A stretch of DNA of 15,794 nt from Chrysochromulina tobinii (taxonomy: Eukaryota; Haptophyta; Prymnesiales; Chrysochromulinaceae): contig JWZX01002957.1 of the NCBI GenBank assembly GCA_001275005.1, positions 1 to 15,794 on the forward strand, given 5' to 3'. The position numbers and the translations under genes were made by a program. Shown piece by piece: positions 1 to 9,061 of the stretch. The number at the start of each line of letters is the position of its first letter. Position 1 is the stretch's first letter. The notes under the pieces are model-generated. The model was not told where the DNA came from and searched no databases. It saw nothing but the letters and a program-made list of their open reading frames with translations.

Positions 1-176
1 ATTAGGGAGGTCATCAGGTGCAATCAGAATCGGAGATGCCCGGGAGCCACGTCTGAGGGAGGCAATTAGGGAGGTCATCAGGTGCAATTAGAGTCGGAGA
101 TGCCCGGGAGCCACGTCTGAGGGAGGCAATTAGGGAGGTCATCAGGTGCAATCAGAATCGGAGATGCCCGGGAGCC
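1..176. repeat. 64-bp tandem repeat array, about 2.75 copies
   Basis: A 64-bp unit repeats with the phase mark CGGAGATGCC at 31, 95 and 159. The second copy differs slightly just before its mark (TTAGAGTCGG instead of TCAGAATCGG). The same unit forms the array at 5215-5370, where it is the start of the last START-gene exon plus intron sequence. On the minus strand each unit holds an acceptor-like CCTCAG followed by ACGTGGCTCCC and the filler words TGATTGC and TGATGACC. The array stops in mid-unit at a run of eleven A (177-187), beyond which Spb1-gene sequence begins. This could be a real ectopic copy or an assembly join at a contig end. Confidence 0.95.
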
Positions 177-1101
177 AAAAAAAAAAAGACGCTTGGACGA
201 TCGTTTGAGCGGGGGCGCCAACGGCGCTGCGGCCGCCGCGCCGCTGCCGCCGCCCTTGCTGCTGCGGCTGCTGCTGCTGCTGATGCCGGCTTCATTGCTG
301 TGCGGCTCGGGCTTGCGCGACTGCTGTGACTGCTGCTGCTGCTGCTGCTGCTTAGCGTCGAGGTAGTAGCCTACCCCGAGATTGCCGCGCTTGAACACAT
401 AGCCGAGTTTCATCCCTCCAAATTTGGAAGCTGCGATGAAGGCGGCCACGGCGCTCGAAACGGCGCTGCTCGTGACGGCGCCCTTCACAGCGCCCTTCAC
501 AGCGCTCTTAAGCGCGCTCGCCGCGGCGCTCGAGATGGCTGCCGCGGCGGAGCTCGCGGCGGAGCTCGCGGCCGCCGTTACGCGCCCAGCCGCCTGCGCA
601 GCCTTGGCAGCCTTGGCAGCGGCGGCGCGCTTAAGCGGCGGGGCGGCCTCCTCCTCCTCCATCGCCGCCTCCTCCTCCGTCGATTCCGTCGCCTCGGCCT
701 CGTCGTCCTCATCGTCCTCGTCGGCATCGGCGGCGGCGCGACGCTTGGTGCCGGCCTGGGTGGGCGGCGGCGCGGCGGCCTCATCGTCCTTCACGGCACC
801 CTTCTTCTTCGCCTGCTTCTCCAGCTGCTGCTGCCTCTTTTGGCGCGCCGCCGTCGCCATCGCCGCCACCTCCTCCTCATCATCCTCCTCATCAAGGCCC
901 GCGAACAGCTCTTGGCCGAACCAGGCGGCCGTGTGCGCGCCGTCGGCGGCGGCGCGTTCCGACTTGGTACCCCGCTCCACGTCGACCAGGAGCGGGTTGC
1001 CTTTTTTGGACGGGGCGCGCGCGCTCGGGACAGCGCCGTCGTCGAACTGCCGCCGGCCGTAACCGCCGCCGCCCACGTCATCATTCGGGTGCAGCGCGTC
1101 G

Positions 1102-1133
<32 letters not shown>

Positions 1134-2768
1134 ATCCTCCTCAAGGCGCGCCGTGTCGAGCTCTTCCTCGTCCAACCCTCGGAAGGCCTCAGCGGCCATC
1201 CGGCGGGCTCGAGTTTCGTCATCCTCCGGCGCCTCCTCCGCCGCCCGCAGCTCCAAGCGCACCTTCTTCTTCGACAGGGGCGCGTCCTTATTCGCCATCG
1301 AGATCTCAGCCACCGAGCGCCGCTGCACACGCGCCTGATAGTCCGCGTACATCTCGTTGAGCTCGCGATCGAGCCGATCCAGATAATCCTCCGCCTCGTC
1401 CTCCTCCGACGCCGAGTCGCCGCCGCGCACGCCGCCGAACTCGTCCTCGTCGTCCTCCTCCCCCACGACCACGTCGGCCGGCACGTCGACCCCGACGGCC
1501 TCCAACCCTAATTTGGATCGGATCTTGGCGAGATTGAAGAGCTCAAAATCCTCCGCGACGTCCAATCGATCACCCGGATGCTCCATCTTGAGGGAGAGGC
1601 GCTCCTTCATGCGCCGACGCCTCTCCGCCTCCTTGCGCTTGAGGGCCTTTCGCCTCTGCTCCGCCATCCTCTCGAGCTCGGAGATCTCGTCATCAAGCTT
1701 CTCATCCGGATCCTTCTCGTCCTCCTCCTCCTCCTCCTCGCCGTCCTCGCCGCCCTCGCCGCCCCGCGCGAGCGACTTTTCGTGCTTACGCCACGCCTCG
1801 GCCGCCTTCAGCCGCCATGCGAGCAGCAGGCGGAAGTCGCGCTTGCCTAACATCTTCAGGTCCATGCACGCCTCGCGCACCGAAGGCTTGGTGATCGGCA
1901 GATCGGCCCAGAAGGCGCATTGCGGGGTGGTCATGTCCCACGTCAGCTGATTGTACTCGCCGAGCGCCTTCACAGGAGCATTCCCCTCGACCCAGGTGAC
2001 GAGCGGGAGCGCCTTTGTGAGCAGCTGCGTGCCATGCTCGTAGCCCTCGGCCTTCGCCTTGGCGCCCTTCTTCATCTGCAATACGTTCGTCTTGACCTGA
2101 TCAGAAAGATCGAGCTCCTTGAACACATACTTGGGATCGAGGAAGCGCGGGTCGATCTTCGCGCTCGTGAAGCCCGAGCACACCACGAAGATCTCGGCCG
2201 ACTCATTCCGACTGGCCTGCGGTTTCGTCGCCTCGACCCTCCGGAAGAGCTGGTTGAACACGAAGAGGAGCGCGTTGTAGTCCTGCGAGCGGAATGCCTT
2301 GGTGACAAAGGTGCCGCCGGGCACCATGAACTCAGTGGCGAGGCGCAGCGCGTGGATCGTGAGCTCGTTCTGTCCGTACGCGTCCTGCACCCATGACGTA
2401 CCCACGTTGGGTGCGCCGTCGTGAAGCACCACGTCGATCTTGTGCTTCCCGAGCTCATGCTTGATCGCCGCACGGCACTTGGCCGTGGTGATGTCCTCCT
2501 GCAGCGCGACGCACTTGTGGATCGGCTTGATTGCCGCGAGGTCCACGCCGATGCACGGCGAGTCCGCCGGCATGTACTGGCGAGCAACCTGCATCCACGA
2601 GCCGGGAGCCGCGCAGAGGTCGAGCACGCCCTTGGCCTTGGCGAGGAACTCATACTTCTTGTCGAGCTGCAGCAGCTTGAACGCGGCACGTGAGCGATAG
2701 CCGCGCTCCTTGGCGAGGTAGTAGAACTTGTCGAGGCGCTTCTTAGCGACCTTGTTCTTCACTGGCAT
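78..2768 (-). CDS. SPB1: Spb1-like 2'-O-rRNA methyltransferase (FtsJ/RrmJ family), aberrant C-terminus
   Basis: An 896-residue open frame starting at an ATG at 2768. Residues 1-200 are an FtsJ-type SAM-dependent methyltransferase: the SAM loop VLDLCAAPGSW is at 48-58 and the catalytic tetrad fits K31, D117 (LHDGAPNVG), K157 (FVTKAF) and E192 (AEIFVV). A central domain (about 230-330) with DLKMLGKRDFRLLLAWR fits DUF3381 of Spb1, followed by acidic and basic nucleolar-type stretches with a run of about 13 Asp. In the family, Spb1 methylates a guanosine in the A-loop of 25S/28S rRNA during nucleolar 60S assembly. A short NPLLVDVE...WFGQELF segment resembles the beginning of Spb1_C, but the rest of that domain is not seen. 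Instead there is an Ala/Ser-rich stretch, a KLGYVFKRGNLGVGYYLD motif, a poly-Gln tract (CTG run at 331-352 on the plus strand) and a tail of about 31 residues read from the 64-bp repeat. The true C-terminus may lie at or beyond the window's left edge. Family call sure; 3' end unsure. Confidence 0.9.
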
Positions 2769-3333
2769 GGCCTAGTGTGGGTGTGAGCGTGCGCCGTCGT
2801 GAAGCACAAGCACAGACGGACTGGTGCGACGTCGCCTTGGTTTCACGCGATCCGTTTCAGTGTTTCTGTTCAACACAACGCGGCAACTGGCCCCTAAACA
2901 CGTGGCCTAAGTGCCCCCCTTTGAGGGTTTCCACACTTTTCGTATTAACCACCACACGGAAGCGGAAGCACCCACAGGACACTTACCATGGGGGCATGGC
3001 TGTGGACGCACTTCTGCTTCCGCGGGCTGTGGGAAGACGAGATGTTTGCTTGTCAGACGCGGCGCCCCTCCGGACCCTAGCAAAAGGGTCGCTATCGCTT
3101 GGACGGCACGTTCGAGAAAAGATTCTTTCCGCAACACGGGCGCGCACGTCAAACATCCTAGCTATAGTAGACGAGACCGAAGGCGAAATTCGCATTGATA
3201 CCTCGCGCCGCGTGCGCCGGCCAATGGCCCAACAGAGTCCATCCGAAAGAGTCACTAAAGCCCAAGGGCGAAATTGAACCCCGCACAGTTGAAGCCCCGA
3301 GAGAACCCTCGAGAGCTCGTCCGCGTAGCCCTA
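2769..3333. other. Intergenic, 5' side of the Spb1 gene
   Basis: About 565 bp between the Spb1 start and the 3' end of the next minus-strand gene. Open frames on both strands lack recognisable motifs. I see no tRNA or other RNA gene. The Spb1 promoter should lie here, but no clear element can be named. Confidence 0.6.
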
Positions 3334-3389
3334 GGAGGAGTATTCACACATTTGGAGGAGTATTCACACCTTAGGAGGAGTATTCAAGG
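3334..3389. repeat. 20-bp tandem repeat, three copies, over a stop codon
   Basis: The unit GGAGGAGTATTCACAC starts at 3334, 3354 and 3374. The right-hand copy is part of the coding end (…EYSS, then TAA) of the unknown protein at 3371-4144. On the gene strand the sequence right after the stop reads AAG/GTGTGAATACTCCTCC, so the duplicated exon end also creates a donor-like AAG/GTGTGA. Confidence 0.9.
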
Positions 3390-4144
3390 TCGACATGGTA
3401 GACAGCCGGCGCCTTGAACACGGCCGGCGCCGGTAGATGGCGCACGCTGCTTGACCGGGTCGGCGGCGGTGGCGGTGGCGGCCGTTGCGCCCACGTCTCC
3501 CAAATCTCGGTCGCACTGGTAAGGAGCATGGCGAGGGGGTCGGCAGCCTGCGCAGCACCGGCGGTGCGCCGCGCTCGACTCCGTTTGTAAGCGTCCGCGA
3601 TCACGTTCGCCTTGCCCTCGAGCACCCTCGACGACGCTGCGTGTGCATTCAAGCCAACCGACGAGGCCACCTCCCGGATGCGCATCAGGGCGCCTTCGAG
3701 GTCCTCGTTCTCGTAGTAGCTTCGATCCGTGATGAGCTCGTCGGGGTGATCCCCTAACGCCATGCTCGACAGGTCCAGGCTCTTCAGGCCGACCGGTAGC
3801 TGCTGGCCCTCGACGGTCGCCGTCGAAGTCGAGATCCCCCCTGGGACCGGTAGCAGCTGGCCGCTACGCTGCTCGAAGGGTAAGTTCCCATGATGATCCA
3901 CACATCTGCCACGGCCGCTGGCCGCTGGCGAACTCGATTCGGAGGAGATGGCTCTCTGGCTCCATGAGCCGTACGCGGCGAGCCATTTTGCATTGTTCGC
4001 CTGCACCTCAGGAGACAGCGGCAGCCTTTGGCTGGGCGGCGCCGAAGCCCCCGCCCCCGTGGCCGCCTCGGACGGAAGCTTTCGGTCCTTCTTCGACCGG
4101 CCCTCTCGGGCCACTTTGACAAAGTCCGATGACTTTTTGAACAT
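3371..4144 (-). CDS. Unknown protein, 257 residues
   Basis: The frame is open further upstream, but the first ATG is at 4144 (MFKKSSDFVKV). I do not recognise the family. The N-terminus is basic (KKSSDFVKVAREGRSKKDRK), followed by a Ser/Ala/Pro-rich stretch, a short segment with NNAKWLAAYGSWSQR, a mixed charged part around SYYENEDLEGALMRIREVASSVG that looks helical, and a Pro-rich tail (WAQRPPPPPPP). No signal peptide or membrane segment is visible. Two related 16-bp words near 3791 and 3846 encode repeated QLLPV/QQLPV. The stop lies inside the 20-bp tandem repeat. The low-complexity composition leaves some doubt about exon structure; a hidden intron is possible. It is plausible as a gene because it is long, sits on the same strand as its neighbours and starts at an ATG. 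Confidence 0.5.
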   Translation of the reverse strand: MFKKSSDFVKVAREGRSKKDRKLPSEAATGAGASAPPSQRLPLSPEVQANNAKWLAAYGSWSQRAISSESSSPAASGRGRCVDHHGNLPFEQRSGQLLPVPGGISTSTATVEGQQLPVGLKSLDLSSMALGDHPDELITDRSYYENEDLEGALMRIREVASSVGLNAHAASSRVLEGKANVIADAYKRSRARRTAGAAQAADPLAMLLTSATEIWETWAQRPPPPPPPTRSSSVRHLPAPAVFKAPAVYHVDLEYSS

Positions 4145-4459
4145 GGATGAGAGCAAAACGAGATGCTGCCGCGGCTTTGTGGCTGCCAGCCGTCGCTGAT
4201 CGGCCGTACTCGGCAGACTGGCACTGCTCTTGCTTGGCCGGGACACGGCCAGACGCTCCGCACTTGTCTCCAGAAACTTGCAAGTCTGTGTCAACGATCA
4301 GACGTTTCGATTCGACCCAAAAGGAGGGAGATCGCCGTAACAGTCTCTGTCTTTTTAGTTCTTTTACATGATGTCCAACCGTGTGAACACGTGAAAAGCG
4401 GGCCAGTTTCTGTGGGAGCTGCTGGCCGTGACACAGTGCGGACGCTCAGCGTGAGACGC
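4145..4459. other. Intergenic, between the START gene and the unknown gene
   Basis: About 315 bp with no reading frame or motif I can support. It must hold the 3' region of the START gene and the 5' region of the 257-residue protein gene. Confidence 0.6.
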
Positions 4460-6691
4460 TCAGCCCATCGCGTTGAGGCGGCGGTGCATCTCGGCGTAGA
4501 TGCCCTGGTACTGCGGCTCGTCCGGCAGATGACTGAGCTTGCCGCCGGGCTCGAACTTGCCCGCCTGTGAGTTGAGCATCGGTATGAACATGGAGGCCAC
4601 GTTCTTCATGATCCAGTCGATGATCCAATGCGGGATGAAGGGCAGCCCGATGTCAATCTTGAGGGCCGTGCTGACCTTTGTCTGTGAAGGCGAGATCTTC
4701 TGGAAGAGGAAGCCGCCCGAAAGCTTGATGCGCACATGGCCCTTCTCGCGCGTGCGAGCGTCGATCTCGGAGGTATACTCGGAGTATGTGGGCGATTTGT
4801 GGTCCCCGGCTGCCCAGGACGACGCCAAGCTCCTCTCGCCTTCGCACGTCGTGGGCGCCGTACTGGGCGCGGGAGCCGGCACGGCAACGGCGGCGGCGCT
4901 GGCGCTGCGGCGGGCGCCAAGGCCGCCCGTTTCTACGGGCTTCGCCGCGCCCATAAGTTTCTCGGAAGTTTCGGAAGTTTCGGAAGTTTCGGACTCCGTG
5001 CGAGGCGCCGTACTGAGCGCCTCCTCGTGCTCTTCGTCGGGGTTCCAAGGGCCGGTCGCTTCGATCGTGGAAAGGTAGACCATGACGGAATCGTGCGAGA
5101 AGACATCGCCGTAGCCGAGCACCACCGCCTCGCGCGTGGCGAGCATCGGGAACTTGAAGATCTTGAGGTAGAGGAGCTTGCGGAATCGAGATAGGTCCGA
5201 GATCGCGCTCGAGTCGGAGATGCCCGGGAGCCACGTCTGAGGGAGGCAATTAGGGAGGTCATCAGGTGCAATCAGAATCGGAGATGCCCGGGAGCCACGT
5301 CTGAGGGAGGCAATTAGGGAGGTCATCAGGTGCAATCAGAATCGGAGATGCCCGGGAGCCACGTCTGAGCAATCAGCGCCAAGCAGCAGGCTAAGATGAT
5401 GAGCGGAAACGGGAGGCAATCCGCAATGAGGGAGGCAATCCGCATGCAATGAGGGAGGCAATCCGCGGCCATTCGCGGCAATCAGCGCCCATCACGGCGC
5501 CGACACACCTTGAAGAGATCGGCATGAAGCAGCGGCGCGCACGACGAAGAGATCGAGCGTGGGATCAGTCCATCGACCTGATGAGGGAGGCAATCAGAGG
5601 TCATCAGAGGTCATCAGAGGTCATCAGGGACCTTGATCTCCATACGACCTCCCTTAAGAAGGCAATCAGAGGTCATCAGAGGTCATCAGAGGTCATCAGA
5701 GGTCATCAGGGACCTTGATCTCCATACGGCCTCCCTTAGCCATCCGTAGGTATGTGTTCACGGAGAGCTCCTTCTTGCTCGCTACCAGTTGCCACGTGTC
5801 GACGTCGAGCAGCGCATCGAGCGTACTCGACATCTGTCGGCCGACCGCGAGCACCTCATCGACACGACGGTCACCTGCCAAATTAGTGTGAGTCATCATG
5901 GAGGTCATGAGGGAGGTCATCAGGGGAGGTCATTAAGGGAGGTCGTTAAGGGAGGTTATGAGGGAGGTCATCAGGGGAGGCCATGAGGGTGCTCCTCGAC
6001 GCGGCGGTCACCGAGTGAGCTCAGCGCGGCTGCGCCTGCCTCGACGCACAGCGCGTCGAGCGCCTTGAGGCGGCGGTAGGCGAAGATCGGGTAGTCAGCG
6101 CGGAGCAACAGCAGGCACTCCAGGATGTACCGTTCCGGTCCGCCCGCCGCGCCCAGCTCGGCGCCGCTCGTGGGCAAGCCGTAGGGTACCTGATGAGGGG
6201 TGCAATCGTGTGCAATCAGATGCAATCAAGGCGCAATCAAGGAGCGTGGGCAAGCCGTAGGGTACGTTGGCTGGGTCGCTCGAGTCGAGCACTCCCGTGA
6301 TGACCGCCTGCACGAAATGATCCGCATGCGTCACCGAAGGTCCTGGCGCCGCCGGAGGAGCGGGCGGCCGCTTGCTCAAGAGCTCGTGGGCAGCGAGATC
6401 CTGGGCACCGAGCACTTGATCTCGTGAGAGCTCGCCCGGCAGCTTGAGGTTGACGGCAACGGGCGCGGGCGCGGCTGGCGAGAATGGGATCGGCGGCGAT
6501 GACGACAAGTCGGCACCACTACCACCACGACCACCACTACTACCACCGGCGACGGCGTCCTTTCCTTGCACAGTGTTGTCAGGCAGCTCATCATCGACGA
6601 GCTGGACCGGCACGCGGATCGAGCGCTGCTGGCCCGAATCCGTGCTCGAGTGGAATCGAGCGCTCACATGTATGCATGCCTCCTCAAACAT
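4460..6691 (-). CDS. START-domain lipid-binding protein, five exons
   Basis: Proposed CDS: complement of 4460-5236, 5509-5577, 5714-5874, 6012-6189 and 6266-6691, 536 residues, with matching phase at every junction. The start is the ATG at 6691 (context GCGCCATGT); an in-frame ATG at 6826 would add 45 residues. The N-terminal part is Ser/Gly/Pro-rich, followed by a helical region (HADHFVQAVITGVLDSS; ERYILECLLLLRADYPIFAYRRLKAL). The START-like domain begins around DTWQLVASKKELSVNTYLR and runs through MEIKVDG, DLFKTWLPGIS, LSRFRKLLYLKIFKFPMLATRE and GYGDVFSHDSVMVYLS to the end (SGGFLFQKISPSQTKV, IPHWIIDWIMKNVASMFIP). A low-complexity Thr/Ser/Glu insert (SETSETSE) and an Ala-rich stretch split the domain. 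START domains bind and move lipids or sterols between membranes; this ligand is not predictable. The introns have duplicated exon edges. Confidence 0.83.
4964..4993. repeat. 9-bp tandem repeat coding for SET tripeptides
   Basis: About three copies of TTCGGAAGT inside the last START-gene exon encode SETSETSE on the minus strand. The unit is three codons, so copy-number change keeps the frame. Confidence 0.85.
5215..5370. repeat. 64-bp tandem array in START intron 4
   Basis: Phase marks CGGAGATGCC lie at 5215, 5279 and 5343. The copy at 5215-5236 is the genuine start of the last exon; the other two lie in the intron. Each copy repeats the acceptor CTCAG followed by ACGTGGCTCC. The array matches 1-176. 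Confidence 0.95.
5237..5508 (-). other. START intron 4 (272 bp)
   Basis: Donor TTCAAG/GTGTGT at 5509/5508 and acceptor CCTCAG/ACGTGG at 5237/5236, phase 0, giving DLFK-TWLPG. Two extra copies of the exon-5 start lie upstream. Splicing to either would read to a TGA after about twelve codons. Confidence 0.75.
5578..5713 (-). other. START intron 3 (136 bp)
   Basis: Donor ATCAAG/GTCCCTG and acceptor CCCTCATCAG/GTCGATGG, phase 0. The intron is mostly TGATGACCTC units and contains a second copy (near 5632-5662) of the exon-3 end with its donor. Reading through the first donor hits TGA six codons on. Confidence 0.75.
5875..6011 (-). other. START intron 2 (137 bp)
   Basis: Donor CTCG/GTGACC and acceptor TTTGGCAG/GTGACC, phase 1. 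The first 17 nt of the intron and of the next exon are near-identical (GTGACCGYCGYGTCGA). The interior consists of TGATGACCTCCC and TTAATGACC units. Confidence 0.85.
6190..6265 (-). other. START intron 1 (76 bp)
   Basis: Donor CCAAC/GTACCC and acceptor CCCCTCATCAG/GTACCC, phase 0. The first 21 nt of the intron are identical to the first 21 nt of the next exon (GTACCCTACGG…CCCACG). The remaining part is about five TGATTGC-type units. It is the clearest example of the exon-edge duplication. Confidence 0.88.
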
Positions 6692-7410
6692 GGCGCCCAG
6701 GGGCGAGGTCAAAGGGGTTGCCGACCTACCCTGCTGCGGCAGCGGCAGGCCAGCCGATGGCCGAGGACAGCCGAAGGCGAAGGCAAACCTCGTGGCATCT
6801 CTTTTGAGGAGAAAACTGCTTTTCATTCACAACACACCAACACGCACAGACCAAACTGCTTTTCACAGCTCGAAGACAGAGATCCTCATGAAGCTGGGGG
6901 GACTTTACAAATGTGAGCTAGCAAGCAAGCGAGCTAGCTTCTTGTGAGCAGAAGTCAAAGATAAAAACCGCGCCCGACGATCCCCTTTTCGTGCCTATGT
7001 CGTGTGGCTGTTCCTGTTGCGGTCGGGCGCCGGGCGGGCTCCTCGCAGCGGTGGACATTCGACATTGACGTCCGTCACAGCTCCAACGGATTTTCATTTT
7101 CCGGATTTTCCGCACAATCTAATACGCACGATTCTGACACGATTCTCCCCTCTAATCGTCGCGAGGTGTGAACGGCGGCCAGGCCGGAGAAAGGCCGGAG
7201 GGGACCAGACCGGCATGGCCGCCTCCACATCGCGGCGCCCCTGACGGCGCTCTTCCCGACGCTCACGACGGCGCCTCGGCCTCCCTTCCCGCAGATCATC
7301 CCCGCGGCCGTTGCTGGTGCCCGCGCCTCCTTGGACGCTCAATACGGCGCTCGGACCGCGCGTCCTGCGACGCCCAGCACGACGCGGCGCTCCGCGCTCA
7401 GCATGGCGCC
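6692..7410. other. Intergenic between RRM gene and START gene, with a hairpin
   Basis: About 720 bp. The part up to 6826 could be a START-protein N-terminal extension. At 6916-6939 AGCTAGC and GCTAGCT flank a 10-nt loop (AAGCAAGCGA) and can form a 7-bp stem. The stretch near 7140-7410 is GC-rich 3' flank of the RRM gene. I see no further gene. Confidence 0.6.
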
Positions 7411-8703
7411 TCACGGCGCGCCGTACGTGTAGCCCGAGTACCCGGGGCCGTACCGGTCTTCGTGCGGCGGCGGCGGCGCGTCGTAATGAGCACTAGCACG
7501 CTCGCGTGCAGGCGGGGGGGCGTCTCCTCCATAGTCTTCTCGGGGCATATCTCGGGGCATATCTCGTCGCTCGTCACGCCGGTAGTCATCGTAATACTCT
7601 CGGCGTCTGCGCGTGATGAGGCCCGCGATCGTCTTCGTCAGTGGTCATTAGTGGCCATCAGCGGTCATCAGCGGTCATCAGCCGGGCGCGAGCACTCACG
7701 GTGGGCCGCGATCGTAGCCCTCCCGCTCATACCCGCGCTCATCTCGGCGCTCATACCCGCGATCATCTCGGCGCTCATACCCACGCTCATCTCGGCGCTC
7801 ATACCCGCGCTCATCTCGGCGCTCGAACCCGCGATCATCTCGGCGGTCATACCCGCGCTCGTCTCGGCGCTCAAACCCGCGCTCATCTCGGCGCTCGTCG
7901 CCTCCACGGCCGTAGCCCCCCCGCTCGTAGCCCCCGCCGCCATACCGGTCACCGTCTCCGCCGTACCGGTCGTCGTCGCGATACGCTCGACCGCCACCGC
8001 TGCCGCCGCCGCCACGAAACACATCTCGGGACATATCTCGGGACATATCTCGGCCGTCCCTTGGACGGGCAACGTTGACGGTAATCTCCCGCCCTTGGTA
8101 CTCCTTCCTGAGCCATGGCGTAAAGGCAGCAGCGGCGGAGGGTGAGAACGGTGAAGGGCGGCACTGAGAGGCGTGACAGCCATTCACATGAATGCCACTC
8201 GCGGCGTCTGTGAATGTGAAGCAGGCCATCCGGATCGCCTTAGGGAGCCGTGCGGGAGCAGCCCAAAAGGGGGGAGAGCCAACCGATGCCACTGAGTCCG
8301 TTCTTTGGCCGTTGCCTCCGCCTCTACCTCTGCCTCTACCTCTGCCTCCTCCGACTCCGCAAAGCCACGAGGACTGAAGGGCCCCGGGAACCCTCTCTCG
8401 CATCTAGTGGGAATAACACGTTGCGCGGGCAGACGGACCACGGTGGGAAAATCGGTGAGCGCACCCGTGCATCGCGGAGACCGCTTCGTTCGCGTCGCGC
8501 GCATCCACGAACGTCACAAAGCCGAAGCCCCGCGGCTTGCGTGTCTCGCGATCCATCGGCAGGTAGACATCTTCGATCGGGCCGAACTTGGAGAAATCTT
8601 CTTGAATGTCGCGCTTCTCGACGCCAAACGGGATCCCACCCACGAACACCTTGCGGCCCTCGCCATCGTCAGCTGGCCTGCCTGCAGGCTTTGGTGCCTC
8701 CAT
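7411..8703 (-). CDS. RNA-binding protein: one RRM plus Arg/Asp/Gly/Tyr-rich tail, three exons
   Basis: Proposed CDS: complement of 7411-7606, 7700-8107 and 8465-8703, 280 residues, all phases matching. The start is the ATG at 8703 (MEAPKPAG). Residues 19-93 are an RRM with RNP2 VFVGGI (19-24) and RNP1 RGFGFVTF (58-65), closed by AMHG-KEYQGREITVNVA across intron 1. After GRDMSRDMSRD and a Gly-rich patch comes a tail of about seven RRDERGYE-like octapeptides, then, after intron 2, an RRDMPRDMPRED stretch and a Tyr/Pro/Gly-rich end (YGPGYSGYTYGAP). RRM proteins with such disordered tails act in splicing, mRNP packaging or phase-separated granules; the precise target cannot be told. Without intron 2 the frame would stop at 7696, exactly at the GTGAGT donor, so the last exon rests on splice consensus and on composition continuing across the junction. 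Confidence 0.88.
7607..7699 (-). other. RRM-gene intron 2 (93 bp)
   Basis: Donor CCCACC/GTGAGT and acceptor CACGCGCAG/ACGCCG, phase 2. The interior has CTGATGACCG units. The exon end CGATCGCGGCCCACC is echoed near the intron end as CGATCGCGGGCCTCA. Confidence 0.85.
7725..7892. repeat. 24-bp coding minisatellite (RRDERGYE octapeptide)
   Basis: About seven degenerate copies of a 24-bp unit beginning GCTCATACCCGCG on the plus strand. Each encodes an octapeptide of the RRDERGYE type on the minus strand. The unit is eight codons long, so length variation would keep the frame. Confidence 0.92.
8108..8464 (-). other. RRM-gene intron 1 (357 bp)
   Basis: Donor CACGG/GTGCGC and acceptor GGCTCAG/GAAGGAG, phase 2, rejoining the RRM as AMHG-KEYQG. 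It is an ordinary intron: no duplicated exon edge and no TGATGACC filler. It contains a 12-bp CTCTGCCTCTAC-type repeat around 8317-8350. Confidence 0.85.
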
Positions 8704-9061
8704 CGTCTCCAGAGGCCACACAACCCAGAACCCACACGACTCACGAGTCGAGCAAACTTGCTTGAAAAAGAGTTTAGTTCAAGACGCCCGACTCAACGCG
8801 TTTTCGCGTGAGACACGTCCAGCATGGAGGCGGTGCCCCAGCCAGACGGTGGGCCTGGCCATCAAGCGCTTCTACAATAGTTTACACACGGCTCACATTG
8901 ACACAAATGCGGCTTGACGCTATCGCTAAGAGTCAGAGCACAGAGGATCAGCATGTGTACTGTGGTCCACTGTCCGACAGAAGAGAGAGGTGGACACAGC
9001 GGCTACGCAGCTTCTTTGGTTCCGATGGGCTGACGATGGAGCACGGGCGGCGGCGCGGCGG
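8704..9061. other. Intergenic between profilin and RRM genes
   Basis: About 360 bp with no convincing frame or RNA motif. It should contain the RRM-gene promoter and the profilin 3' region. Confidence 0.6.

Noticed and set aside
424-2396. Long plus-strand frames opposite the Spb1 gene
   Set aside because: They are low-complexity shadows of the acidic and basic Spb1 regions and contain no domain.
3100-3150. tRNA-like TTCGA word near 3110
   Set aside because: No acceptor stem or anticodon arm could be drawn around it.
2777-3277. Plus-strand 166-residue frame next to the Spb1 start
   Set aside because: No recognisable motif, composition of a random GC-rich frame, and it would start nine bases from the opposite gene's start codon.
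4460-5335. Single-exon gene starting in the 64-bp array
   Set aside because: The start of that frame comes from intron repeats and lacks the first half of the START domain, which is found in upstream exons with matching phase.
5581-5720. CRISPR array suggested by regular GTCATCAG repeats
   Set aside because: Units are 8-13 bp without unique spacers of constant length, lie in introns and occur in a eukaryotic genome.
5880-5990. C/D-box snoRNA in an intron (TGATGA and CTGA words)
   Set aside because: TGATGA and CTGA are just parts of the repeated filler; no paired C/D and terminal stem arrangement was found, and most lack the purine before TGATGA.
7168-8145. Plus-strand 325-residue frame with repeated ISALIPA
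   Set aside because: It is the reverse reading of the RRDERGYE minisatellite and of an intron; the minus strand has the real RRM gene.
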